A DNA stretch of 64,000 nt from UBA11524 sp963590165 (lineage in GTDB: Bacteria; Bacillota; Clostridia; Christensenellales; Aristaeellaceae): contig CAVANO010000046.1 of assembly GCA_963590165.1 (NCBI GenBank), forward strand, positions 10,289 to 74,288, given 5' to 3'. Shown here one piece after another: positions 52,634 through 60,976 of this stretch. The position numbers and the translations under genes are program-made. Position 1 is the stretch's first letter, and every line of letters begins with the position of its first letter. Under the pieces are notes generated by a model. It was not told the origin of the DNA. It saw only the letters and a list, made by a program, of their open reading frames with translations, and searched no databases.

Positions 52634-55600
52634 TTACTTTACAATGATGGTTACAGGAATTTCGTAATCCGTACGGGTCATGACGCCGTTCACAGGTCCC
52701 ATCGCTACCGCAGCAATGCTGCCGTCTGCGCTGCGCAGGCAGCTGCTGTAAACTGTATGTGTCGCCACGATGGTGAACTGATACGAGCCCTCATCGACAT
52801 CGAGGAAGCCGCTGACTGTGCCGTTTTCATCGATTTCCAGTCCCTCAGGCAGTTCACCGGTCACGGAGTATTCAACCGTCGCACCGGTGACAATCTCCAC
52901 GCCGACCAGCCGGAGGTACATCTCATTGGCCGTCAGCGGAACTGCTGTGATATTCTCGCTCAGTGCATCGATGACGATTTCATCGCCGACATATGCCTCA
53001 ATGGTGTTGTTTTCGACCTCATATGCTTCGTCCGCCACCAGCGCATCGAGCGTAAATGCCGGAGCAATGGACATCGTACAGGTGCAGGATGCCGTCAGCC
53101 AACTGTCGATTTTGGCAGACACAACGAAGCTGTAATCACCGAAGACAGCAGGCGTTCCGGTCACAGCACCTGTGTTTTCATTCAGCATCAAACCGGCAGG
53201 AAGTTCGGTTTCTGCCGTATATACCACGTTTGCCGCAGGAATAGAATCCGGCATGGCTGCGCTGCCTGCGTAATCAGAGCCTTGCATGGCGTTCTCAAGC
53301 TGAACAGACATCCATGCCGAGGTATCATAGCCGTTTTTGTTCATGGCGCTGTTTGCATGCATGTACAGCACCCATGTGGCCGCCTGACGGGTTGTGTACC
53401 ACTGAACGGCACTTTCGCGCTCATAGTCCGTGCCGACAGCAACCTTGACATCACCCAGACCACCGCGCAGCGTCGCATCCCATTCGCCGATGGAGAAGTA
53501 GCTTTTGCCGTTGTTTACGTCGTTCAGACCGGCACGAATCATCAATTCCGGATTCATCGTGCCATGGGAGCCGCCCATGTCGGTAGTGTAGGAACCGCGC
53601 ATGTTCCATTCATCATGGAGCAAGCCTGTGATGAAATTGTAATTGCCGTAGTTATGCAGCGTACCAATGCGGTTCATTGCACCCATTGCACCCATGCCTT
53701 CGCCTTCCTGCAGGAGCATCTGCAGCGGCTTTGCATAAAGCTCGCGGATTGCCTGTTCGGACGCGAATGTCATCAGACCGGAGCGGTCAGTTTCCTGCTC
53801 GTTGAGAATGGCATGCTTCGGGCAGCACGCAAGACCGCGGCTCTGTGCACCGGCGCATTCGCGATACGCCATGCTGCCGGTCAGGAATGGGTCAGAGGAA
53901 AAATACTCGTGCGCACGGCCGGAGAACGGGCTGCGGTGGAGGTTCACGGTCGGACCCCACCAGCGGTTATATCCCTTCACCAGTGCGATATTGCCGATGA
54001 CCTCGCCCTGACGCGTTGCAAGCTCCACGTTGAAGGTAGCAGCAAGCGAAGGATTGTCCGCAAACTGATACGTGCTGTTTAGATTCAGTGGGGAATCAAC
54101 ACCGCTCATCGTGCCGTTGCCCTCGATACCAACATCCAGATAGCTGCCGCCGGGCTGCGTATCGGCATTCGTTGCCTGCATGGTCACGACGTCCACCAGC
54201 TGATTCCATGTCAGGCTGTTCAGGAAAAGGTCCCATGCCTGCTGACCGGTCTTGCCAATGAATGCTTCCACAGTTGTGTCATCCGTCGTCAGCGTTTCCT
54301 GCCCGATCGGGTCGATGCCAGACATCGCCGACAGGCTGCAAAGCTGATTTCCGGCTTCCGCTGCCTGGGTCAGTGCAGCGAAACGCTCAGTGTCCATGAT
54401 CTCATTGACCTTTTCCAGCCAGGGCATGTTGCTCTTTTCAACATAGCTTCCGCTGTCATCCGTCGTTTCAGCATCGGCGTAATCCGCAGGATCAACCAAT
54501 ACCGAGCCATCCGTATCCGTCACGCCATCAAGCACGAAATCATACCAATAGCTGTACATTTCAGCAAACTCATCAGAGATGAGCAACGCATCTGCAGTGG
54601 GCGATTCGGGCTGTGTCGATGCAAACGCGCCGCGCACCATCAGCGTCATGGGATCATTGCTGTTCGCATTAAAGGCAGCCGTATCGTTTCCCCAGTCGCC
54701 CGTCTTTTCCGCGGAAGCATTGCTGTTATCGCGCAGGGTATAGAACATGCCGTTTTCCGCGGAGAACAAATTGCTGGTCGGATTGTCCGTGTAATCATCC
54801 AGCCCAAGCAGAATGCTGCTGCTCAGGTCAAACGAGGCAGATGCGCCGAAGCCCTTGCCTTCGCTGACGTACTGTTCATTCCAAGCATGGGAGTCAGAAA
54901 GTGCCATCACGTTATACGTGCCGCCTTCGAGCGTATAGCCCTTGCCAACTCCCAGCACATCTTTGGCATCGTAGGAGGCGAAATCCTGCACATTCAGAGT
55001 CACTTCAACCGTCTGTTTCTCACCAGGTTGAAGCATGTCGGTCTTGCCGAAACCCGCCAGCACGACATACGCCTTCTGTGTGGAAACTTCAGCATTCCGG
55101 TAGGGTGCGTTCACATACACCTGAACCGTTTGCTTGCCGGCAGCTTTACCGGTGTTTTCCACTTCAACCTTTGCAACAAGCTGCTTGATTTCGGCGATGT
55201 TGCCTTCACAGGATGCAAGTTTCTCTTCAAGGTTCGCGACCTCATCAATCGGCACCTGTTTTCCGTCTTCAAGCGCATACAGCGTCAGGTTGTTAAAAGC
55301 AAAAGAAGAATAGCTCAGACCATAGCCGAAGGGATAAACAACGTCCCGATCATAATCGAAGGACGTGTAATCTGCCTCATTCGCTGCCGTTTCTGCATAG
55401 CGGTAGCCCATGTAGATATCTTCCTCGTACTCCACGCCCTTTGCTGCAAAACTGCCGTCCGCCGTAGCATACGTGCTGCTTGAACCGGTCTGCTCGTTGC
55501 GCATCAGGTTCTGCCACGTGGGATCCTTCGTGAAGTCCGCAAAGAACAAGTCAACCGTTATGCCGCTGGGATTCACCTCGCCGGTGATAATCTTGGCAAA

Positions 55601-56530
55601 GGATTTGAGGCCATCCGCGCCGGGACGCCCAAGCCACAGGATGGCATCGATGTTTTCATCCGCCTGCGCATCTGCCAGCTCGAAATTGTTGGAGGTGTTC
55701 ATCAACAGGATAATCTTTTTGAAGCCGAGTGACTCGACATACTGAATCAGATCTTCCTCGCTGTCAGTGAATTGCAGCTCATGCTTGTACGCAACGCCAT
55801 CCACTGTTGCAGGATACGCATGCTTCAGCTGACTGTACGTCTGCTTGACGTCATCCTCCTCCCATGCACCTTCATGCTCCGCAATGAATTTGTACGCAAT
55901 TCCTTCCTTCACGCATACGTCTCCAGCAACGTATGCTTTCGCCGCATCGAACTCAGCCGCATCCGCAGCAGAAAGCTCGCCGGTGTTGACCGACTTATCA
56001 GCGCCCTCAGCACAGTCACGAGAAATAATGATGAACGCTGCATCCTTGTGGTTGGAATAGCTCTGCTCATAGTATCTGTTGCCCTGAATCAGCGACAATG
56101 CTGGCGTTTCATTGCCGCGGTCCGTCGAGTTGATCATTTTGTAAGCATCGGTGATGCGTTCATTCACCACAAAGCCGGCATCCTCAAGCGCATCGGCGAT
56201 GCTCATGCCGCCAGTGCCGGAGGAAAAATTTCCGCCGGAACCTGCACCAATGACGTTCACCTGGCTGATGCCGAATACGGTGACCCGTCCGCCGTTGACC
56301 ATAGGCAGTGCACCATGAGCATTCTTCAGCAGAATCTCACCTTCTGCAGCAACCTGCTCTGTAATTTCGGCCGCAGCCTGCAGGGCACTTTCATAGCTGT
56401 TGTAATCCGCGTAATAGCGGCCATCACTGGAAACAGCTGATTCCGCACAGCCGAACGTGCCGCAAAGCATGATGCTTGCCGCAAGCGCCGCGCAGAAAAA
56501 CCTTTGGAAGATTTTGAGTAATCCCTTCAT
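52634..56530 (-). CDS. Secreted glycoside hydrolase family 3, permuted, with binding-module-like insert (cassette B, gene 1)
   Basis: Encodes 1298 residues. ATG 56530 is used because GAGGAGGTACTTT precedes it and a signal peptide (KIFQRFFCAALAASIMLCGTF) follows; the longer frame upstream is not supported. The permuted order is GH3 C-terminal domain first, fibronectin-like domain, TIM barrel with HRSPFSGRAHEYFSSDP, KHAILNEQE (about 905) and YTTDMGGSHG (nucleophile Asp about 981), then Ig-like domains (ELPAGLMLNENTGAVTGTP, ELPEGLEIDENGTVSGF). Near residues 195-240 an insert (AYVAGDVCVKEGIAYKFIAE, then HEGAW) resembles small chitin/cellulose-binding modules and is absent from the cassette A protein. 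Confidence 0.9.
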   Translation of the reverse strand: MKGLLKIFQRFFCAALAASIMLCGTFGCAESAVSSDGRYYADYNSYESALQAAAEITEQVAAEGEILLKNAHGALPMVNGGRVTVFGISQVNVIGAGSGGNFSSGTGGMSIADALEDAGFVVNERITDAYKMINSTDRGNETPALSLIQGNRYYEQSYSNHKDAAFIIISRDCAEGADKSVNTGELSAADAAEFDAAKAYVAGDVCVKEGIAYKFIAEHEGAWEEDDVKQTYSQLKHAYPATVDGVAYKHELQFTDSEEDLIQYVESLGFKKIILLMNTSNNFELADAQADENIDAILWLGRPGADGLKSFAKIITGEVNPSGITVDLFFADFTKDPTWQNLMRNEQTGSSSTYATADGSFAAKGVEYEEDIYMGYRYAETAANEADYTSFDYDRDVVYPFGYGLSYSSFAFNNLTLYALEDGKQVPIDEVANLEEKLASCEGNIAEIKQLVAKVEVENTGKAAGKQTVQVYVNAPYRNAEVSTQKAYVVLAGFGKTDMLQPGEKQTVEVTLNVQDFASYDAKDVLGVGKGYTLEGGTYNVMALSDSHAWNEQYVSEGKGFGASASFDLSSSILLGLDDYTDNPTSNLFSAENGMFYTLRDNSNASAEKTGDWGNDTAAFNANSNDPMTLMVRGAFASTQPESPTADALLISDEFAEMYSYWYDFVLDGVTDTDGSVLVDPADYADAETTDDSGSYVEKSNMPWLEKVNEIMDTERFAALTQAAEAGNQLCSLSAMSGIDPIGQETLTTDDTTVEAFIGKTGQQAWDLFLNSLTWNQLVDVVTMQATNADTQPGGSYLDVGIEGNGTMSGVDSPLNLNSTYQFADNPSLAATFNVELATRQGEVIGNIALVKGYNRWWGPTVNLHRSPFSGRAHEYFSSDPFLTGSMAYRECAGAQSRGLACCPKHAILNEQETDRSGLMTFASEQAIRELYAKPLQMLLQEGEGMGAMGAMNRIGTLHNYGNYNFITGLLHDEWNMRGSYTTDMGGSHGTMNPELMIRAGLNDVNNGKSYFSIGEWDATLRGGLGDVKVAVGTDYERESAVQWYTTRQAATWVLYMHANSAMNKNGYDTSAWMSVQLENAMQGSDYAGSAAMPDSIPAANVVYTAETELPAGLMLNENTGAVTGTPAVFGDYSFVVSAKIDSWLTASCTCTMSIAPAFTLDALVADEAYEVENNTIEAYVGDEIVIDALSENITAVPLTANEMYLRLVGVEIVTGATVEYSVTGELPEGLEIDENGTVSGFLDVDEGSYQFTIVATHTVYSSCLRSADGSIAAVAMGPVNGVMTRTDYEIPVTIIVK

Positions 56531-56700
56531 AAAGTACCTCCTCCTCACGGCAGGATGCACATTTTTGTGTGAAATCCCACCGTTTTTGATAGCCTGATTA
56601 TACTTGAACCATGCATCCCTTGGGTAGGTGCTTTCATAGCTTAATGATAGGTTAATATTATCTTTTTGATAGAATCCTCCCACTTATGTGACAGCACACA
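56531..56700 (-). promoter_or_regulatory. Promoter region of cassette B
   Basis: A perfect minus-strand TATAAT (56602-56597) lies about 67 bases before the GH3 start, with a poor -35. The 10-mer CTATCAAAAA occurs twice in direct orientation (56592-56583 and 56672-56663), one on each side of the promoter, and could be an activator or repressor site. The weak -35 fits control by an AraC- or YesN-type activator. Confidence 0.45.
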
Positions 56701-56731
56701 AAACAAAAACACTTGCATCGTCTGAAATATG

Positions 56732-56767
56732 AAAGCTCAGTTCTCGACATAACGGGAACTGCGCTTT
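56732..56767. terminator. Bidirectional-looking hairpin
   Basis: AAAGCTCAGTTCTCG pairs with CGGGAACTGCGCTTT (two mismatches or wobbles) around a six-base loop. It separates the cassette B promoter from the Big_2 relic and could end transcription from that minus-strand side. Confidence 0.6.
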
Positions 56768-56807
56768 TATGATGGTTTCGAGCTAGGGGATTATGGGGCG
56801 GTTACGA

Positions 56808-57134
56808 TTATTTTGCATATACGGTTACTATCAAGGAGTCGCGGTTGCCATTGCCGCCGGTAGCATAGATAGTAACCTTGCCGGCTGACACAGCGGTAAC
56901 CACGCCGTACTCGTTCACCGTGGCAACCTCGGGATTGCTGGAACACCAGGTTACGGTTTTGTCGGTGGCATTGGCAGGCCAGAGTTCATATTCCAGCGAC
57001 TGAGATTTGCCGATGAACATGGTACGCTCGCCGTAAACTTTTATTTGGGCGACCGAAACATTGCCCAAATGTATGTCATCCGATCCAGAATATGCCATTC
57101 GAATTGCCCATCCGGGATGGTAACATGATCCCAC
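56808..57134 (-). pseudogene. Big_2 (bacterial Ig-like) domain fragment
   Basis: A 108-codon frame contains one Ig-like domain of the Big_2 kind: YELWPANATDKTVTWCSSNP, then EVATVNEYGVVTAVSAGKVT and a final strand ending at VYAK. There is no signal peptide and no convincing start; the first ~25 residues look unrelated. It is probably the 3' end of a larger lost surface protein. Confidence 0.65.
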
Positions 57135-57151
57135 ACTCTGTCATACTTGTC

Positions 57152-57418
57152 CTACTCTTGAAAATCTATATACAGTAAGGTATCTTTCGTCACTTCGACA
57201 ACTTGGTATTTCGGAAGCAAGCCTGTATATATCTCAGGTGAAACGCAAATGCGGACTGGACGTCGGTGAAAACTACAATAAGCCGAAATCCGATGATTCG
57301 AAGCAGCCTCAATGCCCGCCGCTGCGGAAAGTCCTGCGATACCGCCGCCGACAATGTAAGCCTTTCTTTCCTCAATACCCTCCGGCTTGCGAGGGTGGAC
57401 ACGATCATAGTTTCTCAT
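57152..57418 (-). pseudogene. 5' fragment of an oleate hydratase-like gene joined to unrelated sequence
   Basis: With a good ribosome site (GAAAGGAGTTATGACTT) the frame opens as MRNYDRVHPRKPEGIEERKA followed by YIVGGGIAGLSAAA, the dinucleotide-binding N-terminus of oleate hydratases (MCRA family, about 590 residues). After about 35 residues the similarity ends and the text continues as unrelated sequence to a stop at residue 88. The gene is clearly truncated by rearrangement. Confidence 0.7.
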
Positions 57419-57622
57419 AAGTCATAACTCCTTTCAGTAGACAGGTGAATCTTTTGTGCGCCTCGGGGATGCTCGAAGCATACGTGGAGATCGTAGTGTA
57501 AACTGCCGGATAAACCGATGACATTGTGTGAGCCGCTGTTCTTTGCCAGCAACAAGGACAGTGAGACGTTCGTTGCCAGTCGGGGGATTATGGGGCGGAT
57601 ACGCCGGAAGCGTGCAAATCTC

Positions 57623-57740
57623 ACTTCTTTTTCATGTCAATATAAATCGGCGAGACTGCCATCTTTCTCCGGCAATCTCGCCATTTTATTTTGTCTGTTC
57701 GTCATTTTACGCCGGCAATTTCTGTACGCTATGCGGCGGC
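57623..57740 (-). repeat. ~118-bp repeat, copy 2 (inverted)
   Basis: This is the reverse complement of 42790-42908 with a few substitutions, including the internal hairpin and the same ends (GCCGCCGCA and AAAAGAAG). The two copies bracket the whole minus-strand glycosidase block. Confidence 0.8.
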
Positions 57741-57804
57741 GGGAATATCAGATCATAAAACATGGTTCGTTTCTCCACAAAGCTCTGATCTATTTTATTG
57801 TACA

Positions 57805-57827
57805 GAAAAATATGAACATCGTCATAT
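57805..57827 (-). terminator. Weak terminator after the TetR gene
   Basis: On the minus strand ATATGA-CGATGT-TCATAT is followed by a run of T residues. The stem is short and AT-rich, so efficiency is uncertain. Confidence 0.4.
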
Positions 57828-57831
57828 AAAT

Positions 57832-58398
57832 TTACTCCTGAATGGCGGCTGGCAGGGTGCTGCGAAGTAAGCGTTCCACATAGGAAATGGCTTTTTCGCG
57901 GGTGTAAGACTGCGGATGGGTGATATAGTCCAGCAGGGTTCCGGCAATGGCTTCGGAATAAAAGGAACACATGAATGTTTTATAATCTTGCTCCAATGTG
58001 ATGCCCTGTTTTAATGCGCCTTGGTCAATCAAAGAGCCTAAGCAGGAAATAAAATCGAGATACAGGAAACGCTTCAGCCCTGCCTGACCGACAGCGTTAT
58101 AAGCATTTGTTAATAGATATTGATTGCTTTCCACATAATCCAGCACAAAATGAATGACCTCGTGGTAGTCCACCATCAGGTCATACTGCTTGACGACTTC
58201 AACGGCCTCCGCTTCAATCATCCATTTGAACAATGCATAGATGTCTGCAAAATGATAATAAAAGGAATTCCGGTTGATGCCGCATTCGGAAACAAGCTCC
58301 CGTACGGTGATTTTATTGATGGGCTTCGCGACCATCAATTTTTTCAGTGCCGCCGCCAATTCCTTCTTGGTTGCTAAGGACATTTCCTGCTGCTTCAT
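57832..58398 (-). CDS. TetR-family regulator (DhaS-type) of the MMPL operon
   Basis: Encodes 188 residues from ATG 58398; a longer frame upstream lacks support. The N-terminal helix-turn-helix ATKKELAAALKKLMVAKPIN, then ITVRELVSECGINRNSFYYHF, matches the TetR/DhaS group, with the TetR_C_8-like region after it (a long helical ligand domain with FYSEAIAGTLLDYI). It is divergent from the exporter operon with a palindrome between them, so it most likely represses the exporter and itself. Confidence 0.88.
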   Translation of the reverse strand: MKQQEMSLATKKELAAALKKLMVAKPINKITVRELVSECGINRNSFYYHFADIYALFKWMIEAEAVEVVKQYDLMVDYHEVIHFVLDYVESNQYLLTNAYNAVGQAGLKRFLYLDFISCLGSLIDQGALKQGITLEQDYKTFMCSFYSEAIAGTLLDYITHPQSYTREKAISYVERLLRSTLPAAIQE

Positions 58399-58432
58399 CA
58401 AAAATCCCGTTCCTTCGGCATGAGATAGCGTT

Positions 58433-58461
58433 ATGATAACAGCATGAGCATAAAAAATCAA
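58433..58461 (-). promoter_or_regulatory. Promoter for the TetR gene
   Basis: Minus strand TTGATT (58461-58456) and TATCAT (58438-58433) have a 17-base spacer. The operator palindrome starts nine bases upstream of the -35. Confidence 0.5.
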
Positions 58462-58469
58462 TAGACATG

Positions 58470-58487
58470 ATTAGGCAAGTGCCTAAT
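58470..58487. promoter_or_regulatory. TetR-type operator palindrome
   Basis: ATTAGGCA-AG-TGCCTAAT is an 8-2-8 perfect inverted repeat between the divergent regulator and exporter genes, the size and symmetry expected of a TetR dimer site. Confidence 0.75.
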
Positions 58488-58551
58488 GTTTTTCAGTGAA
58501 ACGCTGGACAATCCTCCGCAATTATCTATTTTTTTTCTTGCCTTCCGTGCT

Positions 58552-58557
58552 TATAAT
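58552..58557 (+). promoter_or_regulatory. -10 element for the exporter operon
   Basis: A perfect TATAAT lies 30 bases before the first gene's ATG; the T-rich stretch upstream offers only a poor -35. Confidence 0.45.
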
Positions 58558-58586
58558 AACCCATGTTGCGAAGGGAGGCAAGGCGG

Positions 58587-58907
58587 ATGTCTGAAACAGA
58601 CGGAGCGTATGAAAAAAGGGCGTATCAGGTGGAACTTGATACGATGATGGGAAAGCGGGCAGGGAACTTGCTGATTCAGCTTTTCGGAGAACACTTTTCC
58701 GGCGTTCTTCAACTCATGCAGACGGAAAATCCTGTGGAAGGGAAGGTCTTCGCCGACGGACGCTGCACACTCAGTGGGAGTCTTCGGACAAAAATTAAGC
58801 TATATTCCCTGTCGGGCGAAGGGCTTTTGTTGCCGGAGCGCGTGGATTTGCGCTTGCGCTGCGGCGGAGGCATTTTGCCACTTCGGGGAATAAGAAGGGC
58901 GGAATAA
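58587..58907 (+). CDS. Small uncharacterised protein ahead of the MMPL exporter
   Basis: Encodes 106 residues; start 58587 behind GGAGGCAAGG. No family recognised and no membrane helix. The text is beta-rich in the second half (GKVFADGRCTLSGSLRTKIKLYS, in two stretches of a possible lipid- or ligand-binding sheet). The TTG start of the exporter lies three bases after the stop, so the two are translated together. Confidence 0.6.
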   Translation: MSETDGAYEKRAYQVELDTMMGKRAGNLLIQLFGEHFSGVLQLMQTENPVEGKVFADGRCTLSGSLRTKIKLYSLSGEGLLLPERVDLRLRCGGGILPLRGIRRAE

Positions 58908-58909
58908 AT

Positions 58910-60976
58910 TTGCATCGGTTTTATCGGGCAACAACACGTTTTCCTAAAGTCATGGTTGCCGTTTTCTTGGCACTGACGGTGTTTTGCGCCTTGTGTCAGC
59001 CGCTGATTTCTGTAAATTATGACATGAACGACTATTTGCCGCCGGAAACGGCTTCCTCTGTGGCGCTGGATGTCATGGATGCGGAATATGAGGGCGGCGT
59101 GCCGAATGCCAGAGTGATGGTAAAAAATGTTACCGTAGCAGAGGCACTAAGGTATAAGGAGGCGCTGGAGGAGATTGATGGCGTGACTGCAGTCACATGG
59201 CTGGACGATGCAGCGGATGTGATGCAGCCTTTGGAAACGCTCGACCAGGACACGGTGTCCACCTATTATCAGGATGGCGCGGCGCTGTTTTCTGTCACCA
59301 TTGAGGATGAAAAGCGCATTGAAGCGGTTGATGCCATCCGTGCGCTGATTGGCGATGACAACGCCATGAGCGGCTCGGCTGTGTCCACCGCCGTGGCGAC
59401 CACCAGTACAGTGACGCAGATTCAAATCATTTCCGTCTGTGCCGTGGCGTTCGTGCTGCTGATTCTTCTTCTGACCACCACCTCTTGGTTAGAACCGCTG
59501 ATTGTGTTGGGCAGCTTAGGGGTGGCTATTTTAATCAACAGCGGCAGCAATTTGATTTTCGGCGAAATTTCCTTCGTGTCGAACGCGGCGGGAAATATCC
59601 TGCAATTAGCCGTATCGCTGGACTATTCCATTTTCCTTTTGCACCGCTTCGAGGAATGCCGCCGGGAAACGCCCGACCCGCGTGAAGCCATGGTGGAAGC
59701 CCTGTGCAAGTCCACCATGTCCATTCTATCCAGCGGCTTGACCACGGTCATCGGCTTCTTGGCACTGTGCCTGATGCAGTTCCAAATCGGGCTGGATATG
59801 GGCTTGGTGCTGGGCAAAGGCGTAGTCATCAGCCTGTTGACCGTCTTCCTGTTCTCTCCATCCTTGATTTTGCTGTCCCATACGCTGCTTGAAAAGACGC
59901 GTCACCGTTCCATTGTACCGTCCTTCCGGTGCTTGGGAAAGTGCGTGACCAAACTGATGATTCCCGCGATGCTCCTGCTGCTCGTCATCAGCGTTCCCGC
60001 CTACTTGGGTGCTGCGCAGAACAACTACTATTACGGCGCATCCCATATTTTCGGAGAAAACACGCAGCTTGGTGCAGATATCAAGGCGATAGAAGCAGTC
60101 TTCGGAAAAAGCGACACCTATGTGCTGATGGTAAAGAGAGGCACGCCGGCGCGGGAAGAAGCACTTTCCGCGGCACTCAAGGAGCTGCCGGAGGTAAGCT
60201 CCGTCATTTCTTACACAGACAATGCCGGCAGTGTGATTCCGACAGAATATGTGGAAGAGGATACGCTGTCCAAGCTGATGTCCGAGCATTACAGCCGTTT
60301 TGTGCTGTCTGTCAAGGCGGATTTGGAGGGGGATACAGCGTTTGACTTGGTGAGGCGCGTGCGGGAAATCGCCGAGGATTATTATCCGAATGAATGGCTG
60401 CTGGCGGGCGAGGGCGTCAGCACGAACGATATGAAGGAAACGGTCACGACGGATATGAGCAAAGTGAATTTCATTGCCATTGCCGCCGTATTCATTGTCC
60501 TCCTGTTCTCTTTCAAATCACTCTCCCTGCCGATTATTCTGGTGCTGGCCATTGAAACGGGCATTTGGATCAACACGGCCATTCCGTACTTTACGAATCA
60601 GTCCGTATTCTACATTTCCTACCTGATTATTTCTTCCATTCAGCTCGGTGCAACGGTGGACTACGCCATTCTGTTTACCGACCGATATACGGAGTTCCGT
60701 CGGAGCCTCCCGAAAAGGGATGCCGTTGTGCAGACGATTTCTTCCGTCACCGTTTCCATTCTGACATCCGGCTTAACCCTCACAGTGGTTGGGTTTTTGA
60801 TGGGCTTTATTTCAACACACGGGTTGCTCAGTCAGCTTGGCTTTTTCATCGGGCGCGGTGCACTGCTTTCCATGGGCATTGTACTGTTCGCCTTGCCGGG
60901 CATGCTGTATCTGCTGGATGGCCTTATTCAGCGCACAACTAAGGGTGCGAAGTTTGTAAAAGGAGGAGAAAATTAA
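58910..60976 (+). CDS. MMPL/RND-family transporter
   Basis: Encodes 688 residues from a TTG start at 58910 with GAAGGGCGG upstream; no better ATG exists near the N-terminus. It has the duplicated layout of MMPL proteins: helix 1 (about 15-35), a large outside loop, helices 2-6 (about 170-330), helix 7, a second loop, helices 8-12 (about 505-680). The paired motifs SLDYSIFLLHRFEE and TVDYAILFTDRYTE carry the Asp-Tyr residues used for proton coupling. It likely exports a lipid or hydrophobic compound. The accessory protein that follows overlaps its stop by one base. Confidence 0.92.
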   Translation: MHRFYRATTRFPKVMVAVFLALTVFCALCQPLISVNYDMNDYLPPETASSVALDVMDAEYEGGVPNARVMVKNVTVAEALRYKEALEEIDGVTAVTWLDDAADVMQPLETLDQDTVSTYYQDGAALFSVTIEDEKRIEAVDAIRALIGDDNAMSGSAVSTAVATTSTVTQIQIISVCAVAFVLLILLLTTTSWLEPLIVLGSLGVAILINSGSNLIFGEISFVSNAAGNILQLAVSLDYSIFLLHRFEECRRETPDPREAMVEALCKSTMSILSSGLTTVIGFLALCLMQFQIGLDMGLVLGKGVVISLLTVFLFSPSLILLSHTLLEKTRHRSIVPSFRCLGKCVTKLMIPAMLLLLVISVPAYLGAAQNNYYYGASHIFGENTQLGADIKAIEAVFGKSDTYVLMVKRGTPAREEALSAALKELPEVSSVISYTDNAGSVIPTEYVEEDTLSKLMSEHYSRFVLSVKADLEGDTAFDLVRRVREIAEDYYPNEWLLAGEGVSTNDMKETVTTDMSKVNFIAIAAVFIVLLFSFKSLSLPIILVLAIETGIWINTAIPYFTNQSVFYISYLIISSIQLGATVDYAILFTDRYTEFRRSLPKRDAVVQTISSVTVSILTSGLTLTVVGFLMGFISTHGLLSQLGFFIGRGALLSMGIVLFALPGMLYLLDGLIQRTTKGAKFVKGGEN

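Larger units (their letters stand above)
56786..57598. repeat. 16-bp direct repeat GGGGATTATGGGGCGG flanking relics
   Basis: The 16-mer occurs at 56786-56801 and 57583-57598 in the same orientation, 797 bases apart, each followed by (T/A)TACG. It brackets the Big_2 and oleate hydratase fragments and may mark an insertion or a recombination junction. Confidence 0.55.
57419..57831. other. Spacer with repeat copy 2 and terminator
   Basis: This stretch of 413 bases has no intact gene. It includes the upstream region of the oleate hydratase fragment, one of the 16-bp repeats, the second ~118-bp repeat and the end signal of the TetR gene. The stretch 57419-57582 shows nothing recognisable. Confidence 0.5.

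Noticed and set aside
52634..56683. Start of cassette B GH3 at the upstream ATG 56683
   Set aside because: The extra 51 residues cover the promoter -10 and have no ribosome site; ATG 56530 has GAGGAGG and opens directly into a signal peptide.
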